Assembly: GCA_016710265.1 (NCBI GenBank)
Contig: JADJJL010000003.1
Coordinates: 474,501-538,500, forward strand
DNA: 64,000 bases
Source of the DNA: Saprospiraceae bacterium
GTDB lineage: Bacteria; Bacteroidota; Bacteroidia; Chitinophagales; Saprospiraceae
Direction: 5' to 3'
Part shown: positions 1-8,709 of the stretch, piece by piece
How positions within the stretch are numbered: position 1 is the first letter of the stretch
How the letters are laid out: each line of letters opens with the position of its first letter
Translations under genes and position numbers: made by a program
The notes under the pieces: generated by a model
What the model saw: the letters and a program-made list of their open reading frames with translations, nothing else
Database searches by the model: none
What the model was told of the DNA's origin: nothing

Positions 1-30
1 AGTCAATGAATTATTTTCAAATTGACAAAA

Positions 31-102
31 TGCGATATTCGAGTCACGCCTTTGTGTGATCTTCGATTTCCAAATTTATGACGCCTCGGCGTTATATCGA
101 AC
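31..102. repeat. Extragenic palindromic repeat, inverted copy of 11781-11858
   Basis: This stretch reads as the reverse complement of 11781-11858 with only scattered mismatches. Both contain, in the same order, a GCGATATTCGAGTCACGCC block, a GTGATCTTCGAT block and the palindrome GACGCCTCGGCGTTA. The two copies face each other across about 11.7 kb. It is made of short GC-rich palindromes (ACGCC...GGCGT) embedded in AT-rich DNA and codes for nothing recognisable. Seen directly by comparing the two stretches; identity was judged by eye. Confidence 0.75.
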
Positions 103-115
103 AATAAAATGCGAT

Positions 116-139
116 GTTCGAAGTCTCCGAACTTCGAAC
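116..139 (-). terminator. Hairpin downstream of the 157-1932 gene, possible terminator
   Basis: Perfect 9-bp arms GTTCGAAGT and ACTTCGAAC enclose a 6-nt loop. It lies 17 bp past the stop codon of the minus-strand gene and, on that strand, is followed by a short T-rich stretch. It could terminate that gene, or simply be one more member of the palindromic repeat family around it. Confidence 0.4.
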
Positions 140-156
140 GCAAATCTATGATCTAA

Positions 157-1932
157 TTACTTAACCACAATAATCCTTTCGGACTTTATCAAAACCCCTC
201 GTTCAAATATATTTACAAGATAAATACCAGTAAGCAAATTCTCCGTATCAATCACATTACTACCTTGATAGATTCTCTCGCGATAGACGGTTTGTCCTTG
301 CGGATTGATTAAATGTAAATACATACTTTCAGGTATATAATCGTGCACATTTAACACAAAGTGATCAGTAGCAGGGTTAGGAAAAATGTCAGTTGTGATT
401 TCAATTTTACCTTCATCGTTAGTTAATGAGGTTCCAACATTTAGCGTCCTACATAATGTGTCTGAACCATATTTATTCTTAACAATCAGGCAGACTTCAT
501 AGATGCCATCCTTCTCGAAGCAGTGTATCGGAGAAGTGTCCCGGCTTTGTGTACCATCACTCATATCCCAATACCACTCAGGTTCAGATTCCTCAGTTAA
601 ATATCCGCTTAAATCCACAAACTCAAAGCATCGATACCTAGCGGTATCCTGATCGTATCGCCACCAAGCCCAGGGTACATTATCTATGCCCAAAGTATCA
701 CTCAAGCTTCCATCAATGGGGCCGAGACGGTAGTTGGGGAAATAAGGCATGGTGATTGTGTTTTGGGCTGGAAGTCTTAATCCCCGTTGTTTAAAATTGC
801 AATCCTTACCTAATTTATTTGGATTGTTCACGTAATGAAGATATTTTGCACCGTTGGTAGTATTATAATATATTCTTCCATCTAATGCCAATTGAGGTTG
901 ATTAAAACTTACTGAAAAAGGATCTCTAAATAAATCAAAAGTATCGATTAAAACTAAATTGCTTAATTGATTACCTGTATCAACAGTTAATTGATACAAA
1001 TAATTTCTAGAGTTAATGTACAAATATTTTGAATTTGGTGAAAAGGAAATCCCTGAAATTACAACAGAATTTGGGTCCAACCAATACGGATATTTTTTTA
1101 AGGTAGAAAAAATGCCAGTCTCACGATTAAAGCTGGATAAAAAGATACCTATAAAAGGATCGATTCTGGCGATTATTGTTCCATCATTTGAAATTGCGGA
1201 ATTAGGAGTAAAATCTTCTTCATATCGTTCTATAGGAAAACTTTGTTTAAAAGGTCCTTTAAAGCCATCAGGTTGTAATAAAAATGTCAAAGCTGTGTCA
1301 GACTTCACTTTATATGTAATAATCCACCAATCGCGACCATTGGCATGTTTCACTATATCAAAATGTCTTTTATACATGTCACCTTGATAAAGAATTACAT
1401 TTTTTTTAATCACTCTACCCAAACCAGCATTTTTATTCAAATCTACACTTGAATAATAAAGATGATCTACAGTATCTCCAATACCAGAATTTTTATAAGC
1501 TCTGTGAATTACTGCAAATTCAGTTGGACGGTCAGGCCATTCCAATATGGCCCCTCCTTTAGCTAAATAGTAACCTAATGTAGTCTGTTTACAAACTTGG
1601 ATATAAGGTATTCCAGGGTTTATTTCCAAACCACCATCCATAACTTGATCATTTTTATTGTAAATATCACAACCGTTTGAATAAAATAAAATATCTCCAT
1701 TATTAGGATTTGAAATGCTCATTGATGTTCGGTTAAATGAAATTGTTCTTGAGAAATAAGATGTATCAGAAAATCCACGGTCAAAACGGAGGTTGATACC
1801 TCCGTTTAACCGTTGATTTTCTGAGTAACAACAGCCCATCATCCAAGTATTGTCGTAGAGCTGGGCGCTTAATGTTAATTGGTTTATTGAGAATAAAGTT
1901 AAGAGAATAAAAGTAAGGATTGGATATTTCAT
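157..1932 (-). CDS. T9SS-sorted surface protein, propeller-like with PKD domain
   Basis: A 591-residue secreted protein. Residues 1-23 form a signal peptide ending in SAQ. The body holds motifs of a large Bacteroidota surface family that I recognise from memory: DILFYSNGCDIYN, then a GLGRVIKKN stretch, HANGRDWW, and FSPNSKYLYINSRNYLYQL, which suggest a beta-propeller-like fold. A PKD-like domain covers about residues 445-505 (WYWDMSDGTQ, then YEVCLIVKNKYGSDT). The last ~75 residues are a T9SS type A sorting domain (DIFPNPATDHFVLNV to IIVVK), so the product should be exported and anchored at the cell surface. It is a close paralog of the gene at 6914-8695 but has no beta-helix gene upstream. 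Ligand and function are unknown. Start chosen at the Met that directly precedes the signal peptide. Confidence 0.85.
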   Translation of the reverse strand: MKYPILTFILLTLFSINQLTLSAQLYDNTWMMGCCYSENQRLNGGINLRFDRGFSDTSYFSRTISFNRTSMSISNPNNGDILFYSNGCDIYNKNDQVMDGGLEINPGIPYIQVCKQTTLGYYLAKGGAILEWPDRPTEFAVIHRAYKNSGIGDTVDHLYYSSVDLNKNAGLGRVIKKNVILYQGDMYKRHFDIVKHANGRDWWIITYKVKSDTALTFLLQPDGFKGPFKQSFPIERYEEDFTPNSAISNDGTIIARIDPFIGIFLSSFNRETGIFSTLKKYPYWLDPNSVVISGISFSPNSKYLYINSRNYLYQLTVDTGNQLSNLVLIDTFDLFRDPFSVSFNQPQLALDGRIYYNTTNGAKYLHYVNNPNKLGKDCNFKQRGLRLPAQNTITMPYFPNYRLGPIDGSLSDTLGIDNVPWAWWRYDQDTARYRCFEFVDLSGYLTEESEPEWYWDMSDGTQSRDTSPIHCFEKDGIYEVCLIVKNKYGSDTLCRTLNVGTSLTNDEGKIEITTDIFPNPATDHFVLNVHDYIPESMYLHLINPQGQTVYRERIYQGSNVIDTENLLTGIYLVNIFERGVLIKSERIIVVK

Positions 1933-2099
1933 GCCTAAAATTGATGTATTTTTATTCGAATCTTGACCAACAAAAATACCATTTATTATGAAATTAACTT
2001 AATACAAAACAAGCAGAAATTGCCCCTTATTCAAATTTAGGAGTTTTCATGTTCACATTTTCACATTTCCACATTAATCCATTTTTCCTACATTTGCAT

Positions 2100-2636
2100 A
2101 TGCAAAAATTTCCAGCACTTTTAATGTGTATTATAATGGCTTTGTCGTGTCAGCCAAAAACAGACTATCAAGCCAAAGTCAATCAACTGTCAGCAGAATG
2201 GATTACAGCCAATGCCCAATTTCAGGAGACAAAATCAAAAGTGCAAAATAATTTACAGACCATGCGCTCATTGCTGCCCAACATAAATTTAAATACAGAA
2301 GCATTTTACAAGCGAAATATCTCTGAACAAAATTTTTTGAAAGAGATGAAAAATGCTTTCGACACTCAGATCAATGGATTGACCAATGTCCACCAACAAG
2401 TACTCGAATTTGAAACTAAATGGACAGCACATTATAAAATGCTTAATGAAATTCAAGCCGAAATACAAACTAAAACTGAATCAGAAGATTTGGATCAAAA
2501 AATTCAAAAAGTAGAAAATATTCTGCTTGAAAATCCTTCTCTCCTTGTGGCATGGAATAGAAACGCAGAGGGTTCACTCACCACTGCGATGACCGCCTAT
2601 CAGCATATTTTTCAAATCCAAAAACCGCAAAACTAA
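2100..2636 (+). CDS. Small lipoprotein of unknown function
   Basis: I do not recognise the family. Starting at the ATG at 2100 gives 178 residues beginning MQKFPALLMCIIMALSCQPK, a lipoprotein signal with lipobox ALSC. The ATG at 2049 would add 17 residues before the hydrophobic segment and is less likely. The mature part is predicted to be mostly alpha-helical and polar, rich in Gln, Glu, Lys and Asn, and possibly coiled-coil. A promoter-like TACATTTG (2089-2096) sits too close to this start to be conclusive. The stop lies 3 bp from the stop of the convergent transporter gene. Probably inner-face outer-membrane lipoprotein; role unknown. Confidence 0.7.
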   Translation: MQKFPALLMCIIMALSCQPKTDYQAKVNQLSAEWITANAQFQETKSKVQNNLQTMRSLLPNINLNTEAFYKRNISEQNFLKEMKNAFDTQINGLTNVHQQVLEFETKWTAHYKMLNEIQAEIQTKTESEDLDQKIQKVENILLENPSLLVAWNRNAEGSLTTAMTAYQHIFQIQKPQN

Positions 2637-2639
2637 TTT

Positions 2640-4148
2640 TTATCCAATGATTAAATAGGCCAGAAAACTGATGGTGACTATACTAATTAAATTGAGATAA
2701 AATCCTGCTTTGAGCATTTGACCCATTGGGATTTTACCTGAAGAAAAAACAATCGCATTTGGAGGAGTGCCCATCGGCAACATTCCCGCGCAACTGGCCG
2801 CCAGGGTCATCGGAATACCCAGGATAAGAGGGTTTAAATTCAAAGCCAATGACAAACTACCCACCACAGGTGCCATCACAATAACCTGTGCTATGTTGGA
2901 CAGTAGTTCACTCAGGAAAATAGAAATCGTTGTAATCAATACAATGGAAAGGAACACTGAAGAAGGGGAATGTAAGGATAAGAATTGTCCTATCTGTTGT
3001 ATCACACCGGCGTTTTCCAATGCTTTGGCTAAAGTGAGTCCTCCACCAAACATCAAAAGAATTCCCCAACTCATTTTAGAAGTATCAGACCAATGCAACA
3101 AACGTTCGTCGGTCTGTGGATCTTCGGTTTCACTGGGTTTTTTATTTTTAATTTTAACACCGGATGGAATGATAAACAAAAGTATTCCTGCAGCAATTCC
3201 GATCATGCTGTCATGAATTTTTAAATGTAAAAATATTTCCAATGGTTCTCTGATGATCCATAATGTTGCAGCCATTACAAAAACCATCAGCGTTCTGATT
3301 TCAGATGGATTCCATGGACCCAATAAACTTCTTTCTGTACGAATAAAATCCATTGTTTTTTCCTGGCGTTGCAGTCCATTGATAAAAATGACTTTTGTAA
3401 AAAGGAGATATAGCAATGCCAGTATCAAGATAGCGATGGGAAAACAAATTTTCATCCAATCGAAAAAAGAAATTTCGACTTGAAGTTGTTCACGTGCGTA
3501 TGCTACAAATGCTACGTTGGGTGGAGTTCCAATGATGGTCGCCAGACCTCCAATATTTGCCGCATAGGCGATACCTAGGAGTATGGAAATTTGAAAATAT
3601 TTTAAATCGGTATCAGGATTAGTTTTCGCGATCACCGTAAGCACAGAAGTTGCGATGGGAAACATCATCATCGTCGTGGCGGTATTGCTCAACCACATGC
3701 TGATGAGAAAACTGGCCAACATAAATCCCATCAGTATTTGGTTGCCTTGACTTCCGGTCCATACCAACACATTCAAAGCAATTCTCCGATGGAGATTCCA
3801 TTTTTCGATGGCGAGTGCTATGAAAAATCCTCCCATAAATAAAAAGATGATGGGATCCGCATAATGGCGTGCAGTTTGTTGAATTTCTTCAATACCTGTC
3901 AAAGGAAATATCACCAATGGCAGCAAGGCCGTGACGGGAAGAGGCAGTATTTCAAAGATCCAAAAACAAACCATCAATATGGCCACGCTGATGGTGCTGA
4001 GCATTTTTATTTCAGACTGGAAGGGATTCCAAAAAAAGTAAATTGAAATCAGTAAAATAATTCCAAATCCCATCCACAGTTTCTGATCTTTCATGGCGGC
4101 TAAATTAATTCCTTTTTTAAAACCACAACGATCTATGTCATTATCCAA
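2640..4148 (-). CDS. DASS/SLC13-family anion symporter
   Basis: A polytopic membrane protein of 502 residues with about 11-12 hydrophobic segments. It carries the two pseudo-symmetric family signatures: SNTATTMMMFPIA in the first half with NIGGLATIIGTPPNVAF after it, and ELLSNIAQVIVMAPV followed by MLPMGTPPNAIVFSSG in the second. In characterised DASS transporters these SNT and GTPPN motifs bind sodium and a carboxylate, so a Na+-coupled dicarboxylate, citrate or sulfate symporter in the inner membrane is expected; substrate cannot be set from sequence. An internal Met at residue 19 (MKDQKLWMGFG, start 4094) is an equally good start because it directly precedes the first membrane segment. Divergent from the aldo/keto reductase gene. 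Confidence 0.85.
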   Translation of the reverse strand: MDNDIDRCGFKKGINLAAMKDQKLWMGFGIILLISIYFFWNPFQSEIKMLSTISVAILMVCFWIFEILPLPVTALLPLVIFPLTGIEEIQQTARHYADPIIFLFMGGFFIALAIEKWNLHRRIALNVLVWTGSQGNQILMGFMLASFLISMWLSNTATTMMMFPIATSVLTVIAKTNPDTDLKYFQISILLGIAYAANIGGLATIIGTPPNVAFVAYAREQLQVEISFFDWMKICFPIAILILALLYLLFTKVIFINGLQRQEKTMDFIRTERSLLGPWNPSEIRTLMVFVMAATLWIIREPLEIFLHLKIHDSMIGIAAGILLFIIPSGVKIKNKKPSETEDPQTDERLLHWSDTSKMSWGILLMFGGGLTLAKALENAGVIQQIGQFLSLHSPSSVFLSIVLITTISIFLSELLSNIAQVIVMAPVVGSLSLALNLNPLILGIPMTLAASCAGMLPMGTPPNAIVFSSGKIPMGQMLKAGFYLNLISIVTISFLAYLIIG

Positions 4149-4196
4149 CTTAAAATGGGCTCAAACGTTACATTCTCTCAGCAATTTTAATTTACA

Positions 4197-5216
4197 ATGC
4201 AATATCAATTATTGGGAAAAAGTGGACTGAAGGTTTCACAACTTTGTTTGGGCACCATGGGATTTGGAACCGAATGGGGATGGGGACTTTCATCAGAAGA
4301 CAGCCATCAGATCTTAAAACATTTTGTAGATGCAGGTGGTAATTTTATTGATACAGCCAACCGATACACGGAAGGCTCCAGTGAAAAAATCATAGGCGAT
4401 TTTATTTCCACCGACAGAGATCATTTTGTCATTGCCACTAAATACAGTCTCCACGACAATCAAACCAACGTCAACGCCTCCGGTAACAACCGCAAGAATA
4501 TGATCCGTAGCGTGGAGCAAAGTTTGAAGCGTCTAAAGACGGATTACATCGATTTACTCTACCTCCATATATGGGATCGATTGACACCTATTGAAGAAGT
4601 GATGATGGGATTGGACCATCTGGTTAGACAAGGCAAAGTCCATTATCTTGGCATCAGCGATACACCCGCCTGGGTGGTAAGTCAGGCACAGACGCTGGCT
4701 GAATCCAATGCATGGAGCAAGTTTATTTCTCTGCAAGTGGAATACAGCCTTTTGCAGCGAACTCCCGAAAGAGAGTTGATTCCAATGGCCAAACATTTTG
4801 GGATGACGGTGATGCCCTGGGCGCCATTGGCAGGTGGAGCTTTAACCGGAAAATATTTAAAGGGTGATCGTGGACGTATCAAAGATGGAAGTTCCAGATT
4901 AAATGACAGGGCGGAAAGAATCACCAAAGCGGTACTTGAAATTGGAGATCAATTGGGAGTGCCGGCTTCGCATGTGGCCTTGGCGTGGATCCGTCAGCAG
5001 GGCTTTTCTTGCATTCCCATTGTGGGTGCCACCAAATTGAGTCAGTTGGATGAAAACTTGAAATCATTGGATTTGGTTTTGTCTGCAGAACAGCTTGAAA
5101 AATTGAATTTAGTCAGTCAGATAGAATTGGGATTTCCAGGAGATTTTTTCAAAGAAGCTGGAGTAAAAGCTGTGACCTATGGAGGATTTTATGATCAAAT
5201 CATAAAACCATTTTGA
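4197..5216 (+). CDS. Aldo/keto reductase
   Basis: 339 residues, full length for the family. The catalytic tetrad is visible: Asp and Tyr in NFIDTANRYTEGSSE, Lys in FVIATKYSL, and His in LLYLHIWD. The C-terminal part holds the NADP-binding stretch (IPIVGATKLSQLDENL). It is a soluble (alpha/beta)8 barrel that should reduce aldehydes or ketones with NADPH; the closest known group is the YajO/tas-like or AKR11-13-type enzymes, but the substrate is unknown. It starts a plus-strand run with the pirin and nitroreductase genes, all redox-type enzymes, though 121 bp separate it from the next gene. Confidence 0.9.
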   Translation: MQYQLLGKSGLKVSQLCLGTMGFGTEWGWGLSSEDSHQILKHFVDAGGNFIDTANRYTEGSSEKIIGDFISTDRDHFVIATKYSLHDNQTNVNASGNNRKNMIRSVEQSLKRLKTDYIDLLYLHIWDRLTPIEEVMMGLDHLVRQGKVHYLGISDTPAWVVSQAQTLAESNAWSKFISLQVEYSLLQRTPERELIPMAKHFGMTVMPWAPLAGGALTGKYLKGDRGRIKDGSSRLNDRAERITKAVLEIGDQLGVPASHVALAWIRQQGFSCIPIVGATKLSQLDENLKSLDLVLSAEQLEKLNLVSQIELGFPGDFFKEAGVKAVTYGGFYDQIIKPF

Positions 5217-5337
5217 GGATATTTAATAATCTGGATTTAGAAAGCATTGTTTGGAAGAACCATTTCATTCAATTTTGAATTATAGAAGTACGGATCAAAT
5301 CATTTTTTAAAAAATCAATTAATTCAAATAATAGAAT

Positions 5338-6051
5338 ATGCCCAGCACCATCTATCACGCAGCAGAAACAAGGGGGAAAACCAAAATTGGATGGTTGGAT
5401 TCAAACCATACTTTTAGTTTTGGTTCATACCAAAATAATCAAAGGATTCATTTTGGTGTTTTGCGCGTATTGAATGACGATGTTATTGAAGGGGGAACTG
5501 GTTTTGGTGCCCATCCACACAGCGATATGGAAATTATTTCTATTCCCCTGTCCGGGAGTTTAAAGCACAAGGACAACATGGGAAATGAAGTGGTGATCAA
5601 GACAGGAGACATTCAGGTGATGAGTGCAGGTACGGGTATTCAGCACAGTGAATACAACGCAAGTGCCACGGAGCCATGTGGATTTTTGCAGATTTGGTTG
5701 TTCCCCAATCAAAAATCGGTAAAACCACGGTACGATCTCTTTTCTTATAACACGAATTTGGAAAATCAATGGCAACAATTACTTTCTCCGAATCAAGATG
5801 AAGAAGGTGTGTGGATTCATCAAAACGCATGGATCCACTTGGGAAAAATGTCAGCAGGAATTCAACTCACATACGCGCTAAAGAATCCAAAAAATGGCTT
5901 GTACATATTTGTGTTAAAAGGAGCCGTAAAAATTTACGATCAAATTTTAAATCCAAGAGATGGATTTGGAATCACCGACCTCGATCATGTGGAAATCGAA
6001 GCAGTACAAAATGCAGAAATCATAGTCATGGAATTACCCATGAATATTTAA
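5338..6051 (+). CDS. Pirin family protein (quercetinase-like bicupin)
   Basis: 237 residues with the bicupin pirin layout. Metal ligands are visible in the N-terminal cupin: GFGAHPHSDMEII (two His), LKHKDNMG (His) and GIQHSEYNAS (His and Glu). Bacterial pirins of this length such as YhhW bind iron or another divalent metal and some cleave quercetin with O2; others act as regulators, so the cellular role is unclear. It lies 11 bp upstream of a nitroreductase gene, so the two are probably cotranscribed. Confidence 0.9.
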   Translation: MPSTIYHAAETRGKTKIGWLDSNHTFSFGSYQNNQRIHFGVLRVLNDDVIEGGTGFGAHPHSDMEIISIPLSGSLKHKDNMGNEVVIKTGDIQVMSAGTGIQHSEYNASATEPCGFLQIWLFPNQKSVKPRYDLFSYNTNLENQWQQLLSPNQDEEGVWIHQNAWIHLGKMSAGIQLTYALKNPKNGLYIFVLKGAVKIYDQILNPRDGFGITDLDHVEIEAVQNAEIIVMELPMNI

Positions 6052-6062
6052 TATCATAAAAA

Positions 6063-6635
6063 ATGAATCAATTAAAAAAGGCACACACGAAATATCCGGT
6101 TTTGGAATTAATTCAAAATCGTTGGAGCGCAAGAAGTTTCCGCACGGACAAAGACATCTCCATGGATGATCTTTACACCTTAATCGAAGCCGGAAGTTGG
6201 GCAGCCAGTTCAAGCAACGAACAACCCTGGAAATTTATTCTCGCACCGAGAGGCAGTGAGCAGTATCAGAAAGTGTATGATGCATTAATGGATGGAAATA
6301 AACCCTGGTGCAAAAACGCAGCAGCATTTATCGTCTGTTTAATTCGGACACAGGTGGAAAAAACAGGGAAAGATAATTTTTACGCCATGCACGATTTGGG
6401 TCTTGCCAACTCGCATATTTTATTGCAGGCTACGTCTATGGATATTGCATGTCATCCGATGGCCGGAATCGATAAAAATAAGTTGATCGAAGTTTTTAAT
6501 ATTCCTGAAGGAATTAAACCTGCAGTGGTCATTGCATTGGGCTACCTTGACGAAGCACAGAAGCTCGAAGAACCTTTTCTTACTCGTGAATTGACGCCAA
6601 GGAATAGAAAGTCTTTGGAAGAGATAATAATGTAG
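6063..6635 (+). CDS. Nitroreductase family flavoprotein
   Basis: 190 residues beginning with the family hallmark NRWSARSFRTDKDIS, whose Arg and Ser residues contact the FMN phosphate; SNEQPWKFIL is the second flavin-binding stretch and HPMAGIDKNKL the late one. Expected to be a homodimeric, FMN-dependent NAD(P)H oxidoreductase of nitroaromatics, quinones or related electrophiles. The start is 11 bp after the pirin stop, consistent with one operon. Substrate not determinable. Confidence 0.9.
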   Translation: MNQLKKAHTKYPVLELIQNRWSARSFRTDKDISMDDLYTLIEAGSWAASSSNEQPWKFILAPRGSEQYQKVYDALMDGNKPWCKNAAAFIVCLIRTQVEKTGKDNFYAMHDLGLANSHILLQATSMDIACHPMAGIDKNKLIEVFNIPEGIKPAVVIALGYLDEAQKLEEPFLTRELTPRNRKSLEEIIM

Positions 6636-6648
6636 TTTTAAGTTATAG

Positions 6649-6668
6649 CCCCCAAGCATGCTTGGGGG
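6649..6668 (+). terminator. Perfect 20-bp palindrome after the nitroreductase gene
   Basis: CCCCCAAGCATGCTTGGGGG is a perfect palindrome beginning 13 bp past the stop codon, followed by TAAGTTTTAAGTTTTAAG. It may act as an intrinsic terminator, although the T-run is interrupted. It also resembles the other extragenic palindromes in this window. Confidence 0.5.
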
Positions 6669-6759
6669 TAAGTTTTAAGTTTTAAGTTGTGAGTTATTGT
6701 TTGTAAATGCCTAAATAAGGTTGACCGTTTTGTGTGACTTATTACCAACTACAGAGCCA

Positions 6760-6864
6760 TCACTTCACAACTTCGATTTTCTCAGACTTTATCAAAACCC
6801 CACGCTCAAAAATATTCACAAGAAACACACCAGCCGGCAACTACTCCGTCTCAATCACATTACT
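6760..6864 (-). pseudogene. Decayed T9SS sorting-domain fragment
   Basis: On the minus strand this stretch translates as SNVIETE, a stop (TAG), then LPAGVFLVNIFERGVLIKSE and KIEVVK followed by TGA. That matches the last 34 residues of the protein encoded at 157-1932 (SNVIDTENLLTGIYLVNIFE onwards) almost residue for residue, with one in-frame stop. The match ends abruptly at about 6864, where a palindromic repeat begins. It is the 3' remnant of a third copy of this gene family, lying just downstream of the intact copy at 6914-8695. No start or upstream part is present nearby. Confidence 0.85.
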
Positions 6865-6868
6865 ACAA

Positions 6869-6896
6869 TTGTTGGCGCAAGTTTGAAACTTGTGCC
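6869..6896. repeat. Extragenic palindrome GTTGGCGCAAGTTTG...
   Basis: The arms GGCGCAAGTTT (6874-6884) and AAACTTGTGCC (6886-6896) pair with one G.T. A longer version of the same unit occurs at 47314-47361, preceded by the same AATTGTTGGCGCA. It abuts both the decayed sorting-domain fragment and the stop codon region of the 6914-8695 gene, and may mark the junction of a deletion. Confidence 0.7.
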
Positions 6897-6913
6897 TCCT
6901 AATTTCTAATTGA

Positions 6914-8695
6914 CTAATCTCTTAAAACAATAATCTTCTCCGTCTTCACCACCGCTCCTCTTTCATAAATCACAACAGAGTATAACCCAGCCGGCAACTG
7001 CTCCGTATCAATCACATTACTTCCTTGATAAATGCGTTCTCGTAGGACAGTTTGACCCTGCGCATTGATTAGATGAAGGTACATCCTTTCCGGCAAATAG
7101 TCTTGTACATTTAGGACGAAGTGATCAGACGCAGGATTTGGAAAAATATCAGTTTTGATAATGATTTTTCCCTCATCGTTTGTTGCTGAAGTTCCTACAT
7201 TCAGTGTCCTACATAATGTATCTGACCCATACTTATTCCTAACAATTAGACAGACTTCATAGATGCCATCCTTTTCAAAGCAATGAATTGGAGAGGTATC
7301 TCGACTTTGTGTCCCATCACCCAGATCCCAATACCATTCTGGCACGGATTCCTCAGTTAAATATCCGCTTAGATCCATAAATTCAAAGCATCGATAATTC
7401 GCTGTATCTTGATCATATCTCCACCATGCCCAGGGGACATTGTCAATTCCTAAAGTATCTGATTCACTACCATCAATAGGTCCAAGGCGGTAGTTCGGAA
7501 AGTAAGGCATAGTAAAAGTATTTTGAGCAGGAAGTTTTAACCCTCGTTGCTTAAAATTACATTCTATCCCTTTTTCATTTGGATTATTTATATAATGGAG
7601 ATATCTTACTCCATTTGTTGCATTATAATAAATTCTTCCATCCAATGAATTTTGGGATAAATAAAAACTTACAGAAAATGGATCTCTAAAACCATCAAAT
7701 GAATCGATTAATGACAGACTGCTTAATGGATCATCTATGTTTAAATATAACTGATACAAATAATTTCTAGAATTGACATAAATAAGTTTAGAATCAGGTG
7801 AAAAGGTTAAATTTGCCACTACCACTATATCAGGGTTTAACCAAAAGTCAAATTTTCTTAGATTAGATAACATTCCTGATGTTCTATCAATATCCATTAG
7901 AAAAAGTCCTACATTAGGGTCGATACGAGCAACAATGTTACCATCTGGGCTTATTGATGAATTTACATAGAAATCTATATTAGATCTAGGTATTGGAAAG
8001 TATTGTTTAAAAGGTCCAGAGAACCCTTCTGGAGATAACAGGAAACTTAAAGAAGTATCTGATTTGACATCATAAGTCATAATCCACCAATCTCTTCCAT
8101 TGGCGTGACGAACTACTCCAAAATGCCTCTTATACATATACTTATCATATAGAATGACATTTTTTTGCCGAACTTTGCCAAGGCCATTATTAAAGTTCAT
8201 ATCAATATGTGAAAAATACAAATGATCTACTGAATCACCACTTAACTTATCTGAATATGCGCGATGAATAAGTGCATATTCATTTTGTTTTTGTGGCCAA
8301 GGAAGAATTGTTCCACCTCTCGGCATGAAATAACCAAATTCCATGAATTCTTCACAGTATTTATAACGCGGATATCCGGGATTAATCAATTCTCCACCTT
8401 CCATGATTTGATCCAGCTTGTTATAAATATGACAACCATTTGAGTAGAACAAAAGATCTCCCGATTTAGGATTAGAAATATACATGGCTGTTTGATCAAA
8501 AGAAATCTTTCTTGGTAAATAAAATGTATCAACAAAACCACGGTCAAACCGGAGGTTAACTCCTCCGGTTATCCTGTGGTTTGGATCATAACAACATCCC
8601 ATCATCCATGTATTGTCATAAAGCTGGGCCCTAATATTATTTGTAAAAAATGTGAATACAATATAAAATAATAATGCTAGGTATGGATATTTCAT
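6914..8695 (-). CDS. T9SS-sorted surface protein, propeller-like with PKD domain (paralog)
   Basis: 593 residues, paralogous along its whole length to the protein at 157-1932. Signal peptide of about 23 residues ending in RAQ, then QLYDNTWMMGCCYDPNHR, DLLFYSNGCHIYN, a GLGKVRQKN stretch, HANGRDWW and FSPDSKLIYVNSRNYLYQL. A PKD-like domain follows (WYWDLGDGTQSRDTS), then a T9SS type A sorting domain (DIFPNPASDHFVLNV). The C-terminal third is more conserved between the paralogs than the middle. It starts 14 bp after the stop of the beta-helix gene 8710-11307, so the two are almost surely one transcript. Predicted surface-attached; binding partner unknown. Confidence 0.85.
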   Translation of the reverse strand: MKYPYLALLFYIVFTFFTNNIRAQLYDNTWMMGCCYDPNHRITGGVNLRFDRGFVDTFYLPRKISFDQTAMYISNPKSGDLLFYSNGCHIYNKLDQIMEGGELINPGYPRYKYCEEFMEFGYFMPRGGTILPWPQKQNEYALIHRAYSDKLSGDSVDHLYFSHIDMNFNNGLGKVRQKNVILYDKYMYKRHFGVVRHANGRDWWIMTYDVKSDTSLSFLLSPEGFSGPFKQYFPIPRSNIDFYVNSSISPDGNIVARIDPNVGLFLMDIDRTSGMLSNLRKFDFWLNPDIVVVANLTFSPDSKLIYVNSRNYLYQLYLNIDDPLSSLSLIDSFDGFRDPFSVSFYLSQNSLDGRIYYNATNGVRYLHYINNPNEKGIECNFKQRGLKLPAQNTFTMPYFPNYRLGPIDGSESDTLGIDNVPWAWWRYDQDTANYRCFEFMDLSGYLTEESVPEWYWDLGDGTQSRDTSPIHCFEKDGIYEVCLIVRNKYGSDTLCRTLNVGTSATNDEGKIIIKTDIFPNPASDHFVLNVQDYLPERMYLHLINAQGQTVLRERIYQGSNVIDTEQLPAGLYSVVIYERGAVVKTEKIIVLRD

Positions 8696-8709
8696 GAGAT
8701 TACTAAGAA

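Noticed and set aside
1016..1387. 123-residue plus-strand ORF inside the first T9SS gene
   Set aside because: It lies wholly antisense to a well-supported secreted protein gene and shows no domain, signal or start context. The same applies to most other ORFs antisense to or out of frame with real genes.
6721..6909. 62-residue plus-strand ORF
   Set aside because: It is the antisense reading of the decayed sorting-domain fragment plus a palindrome.
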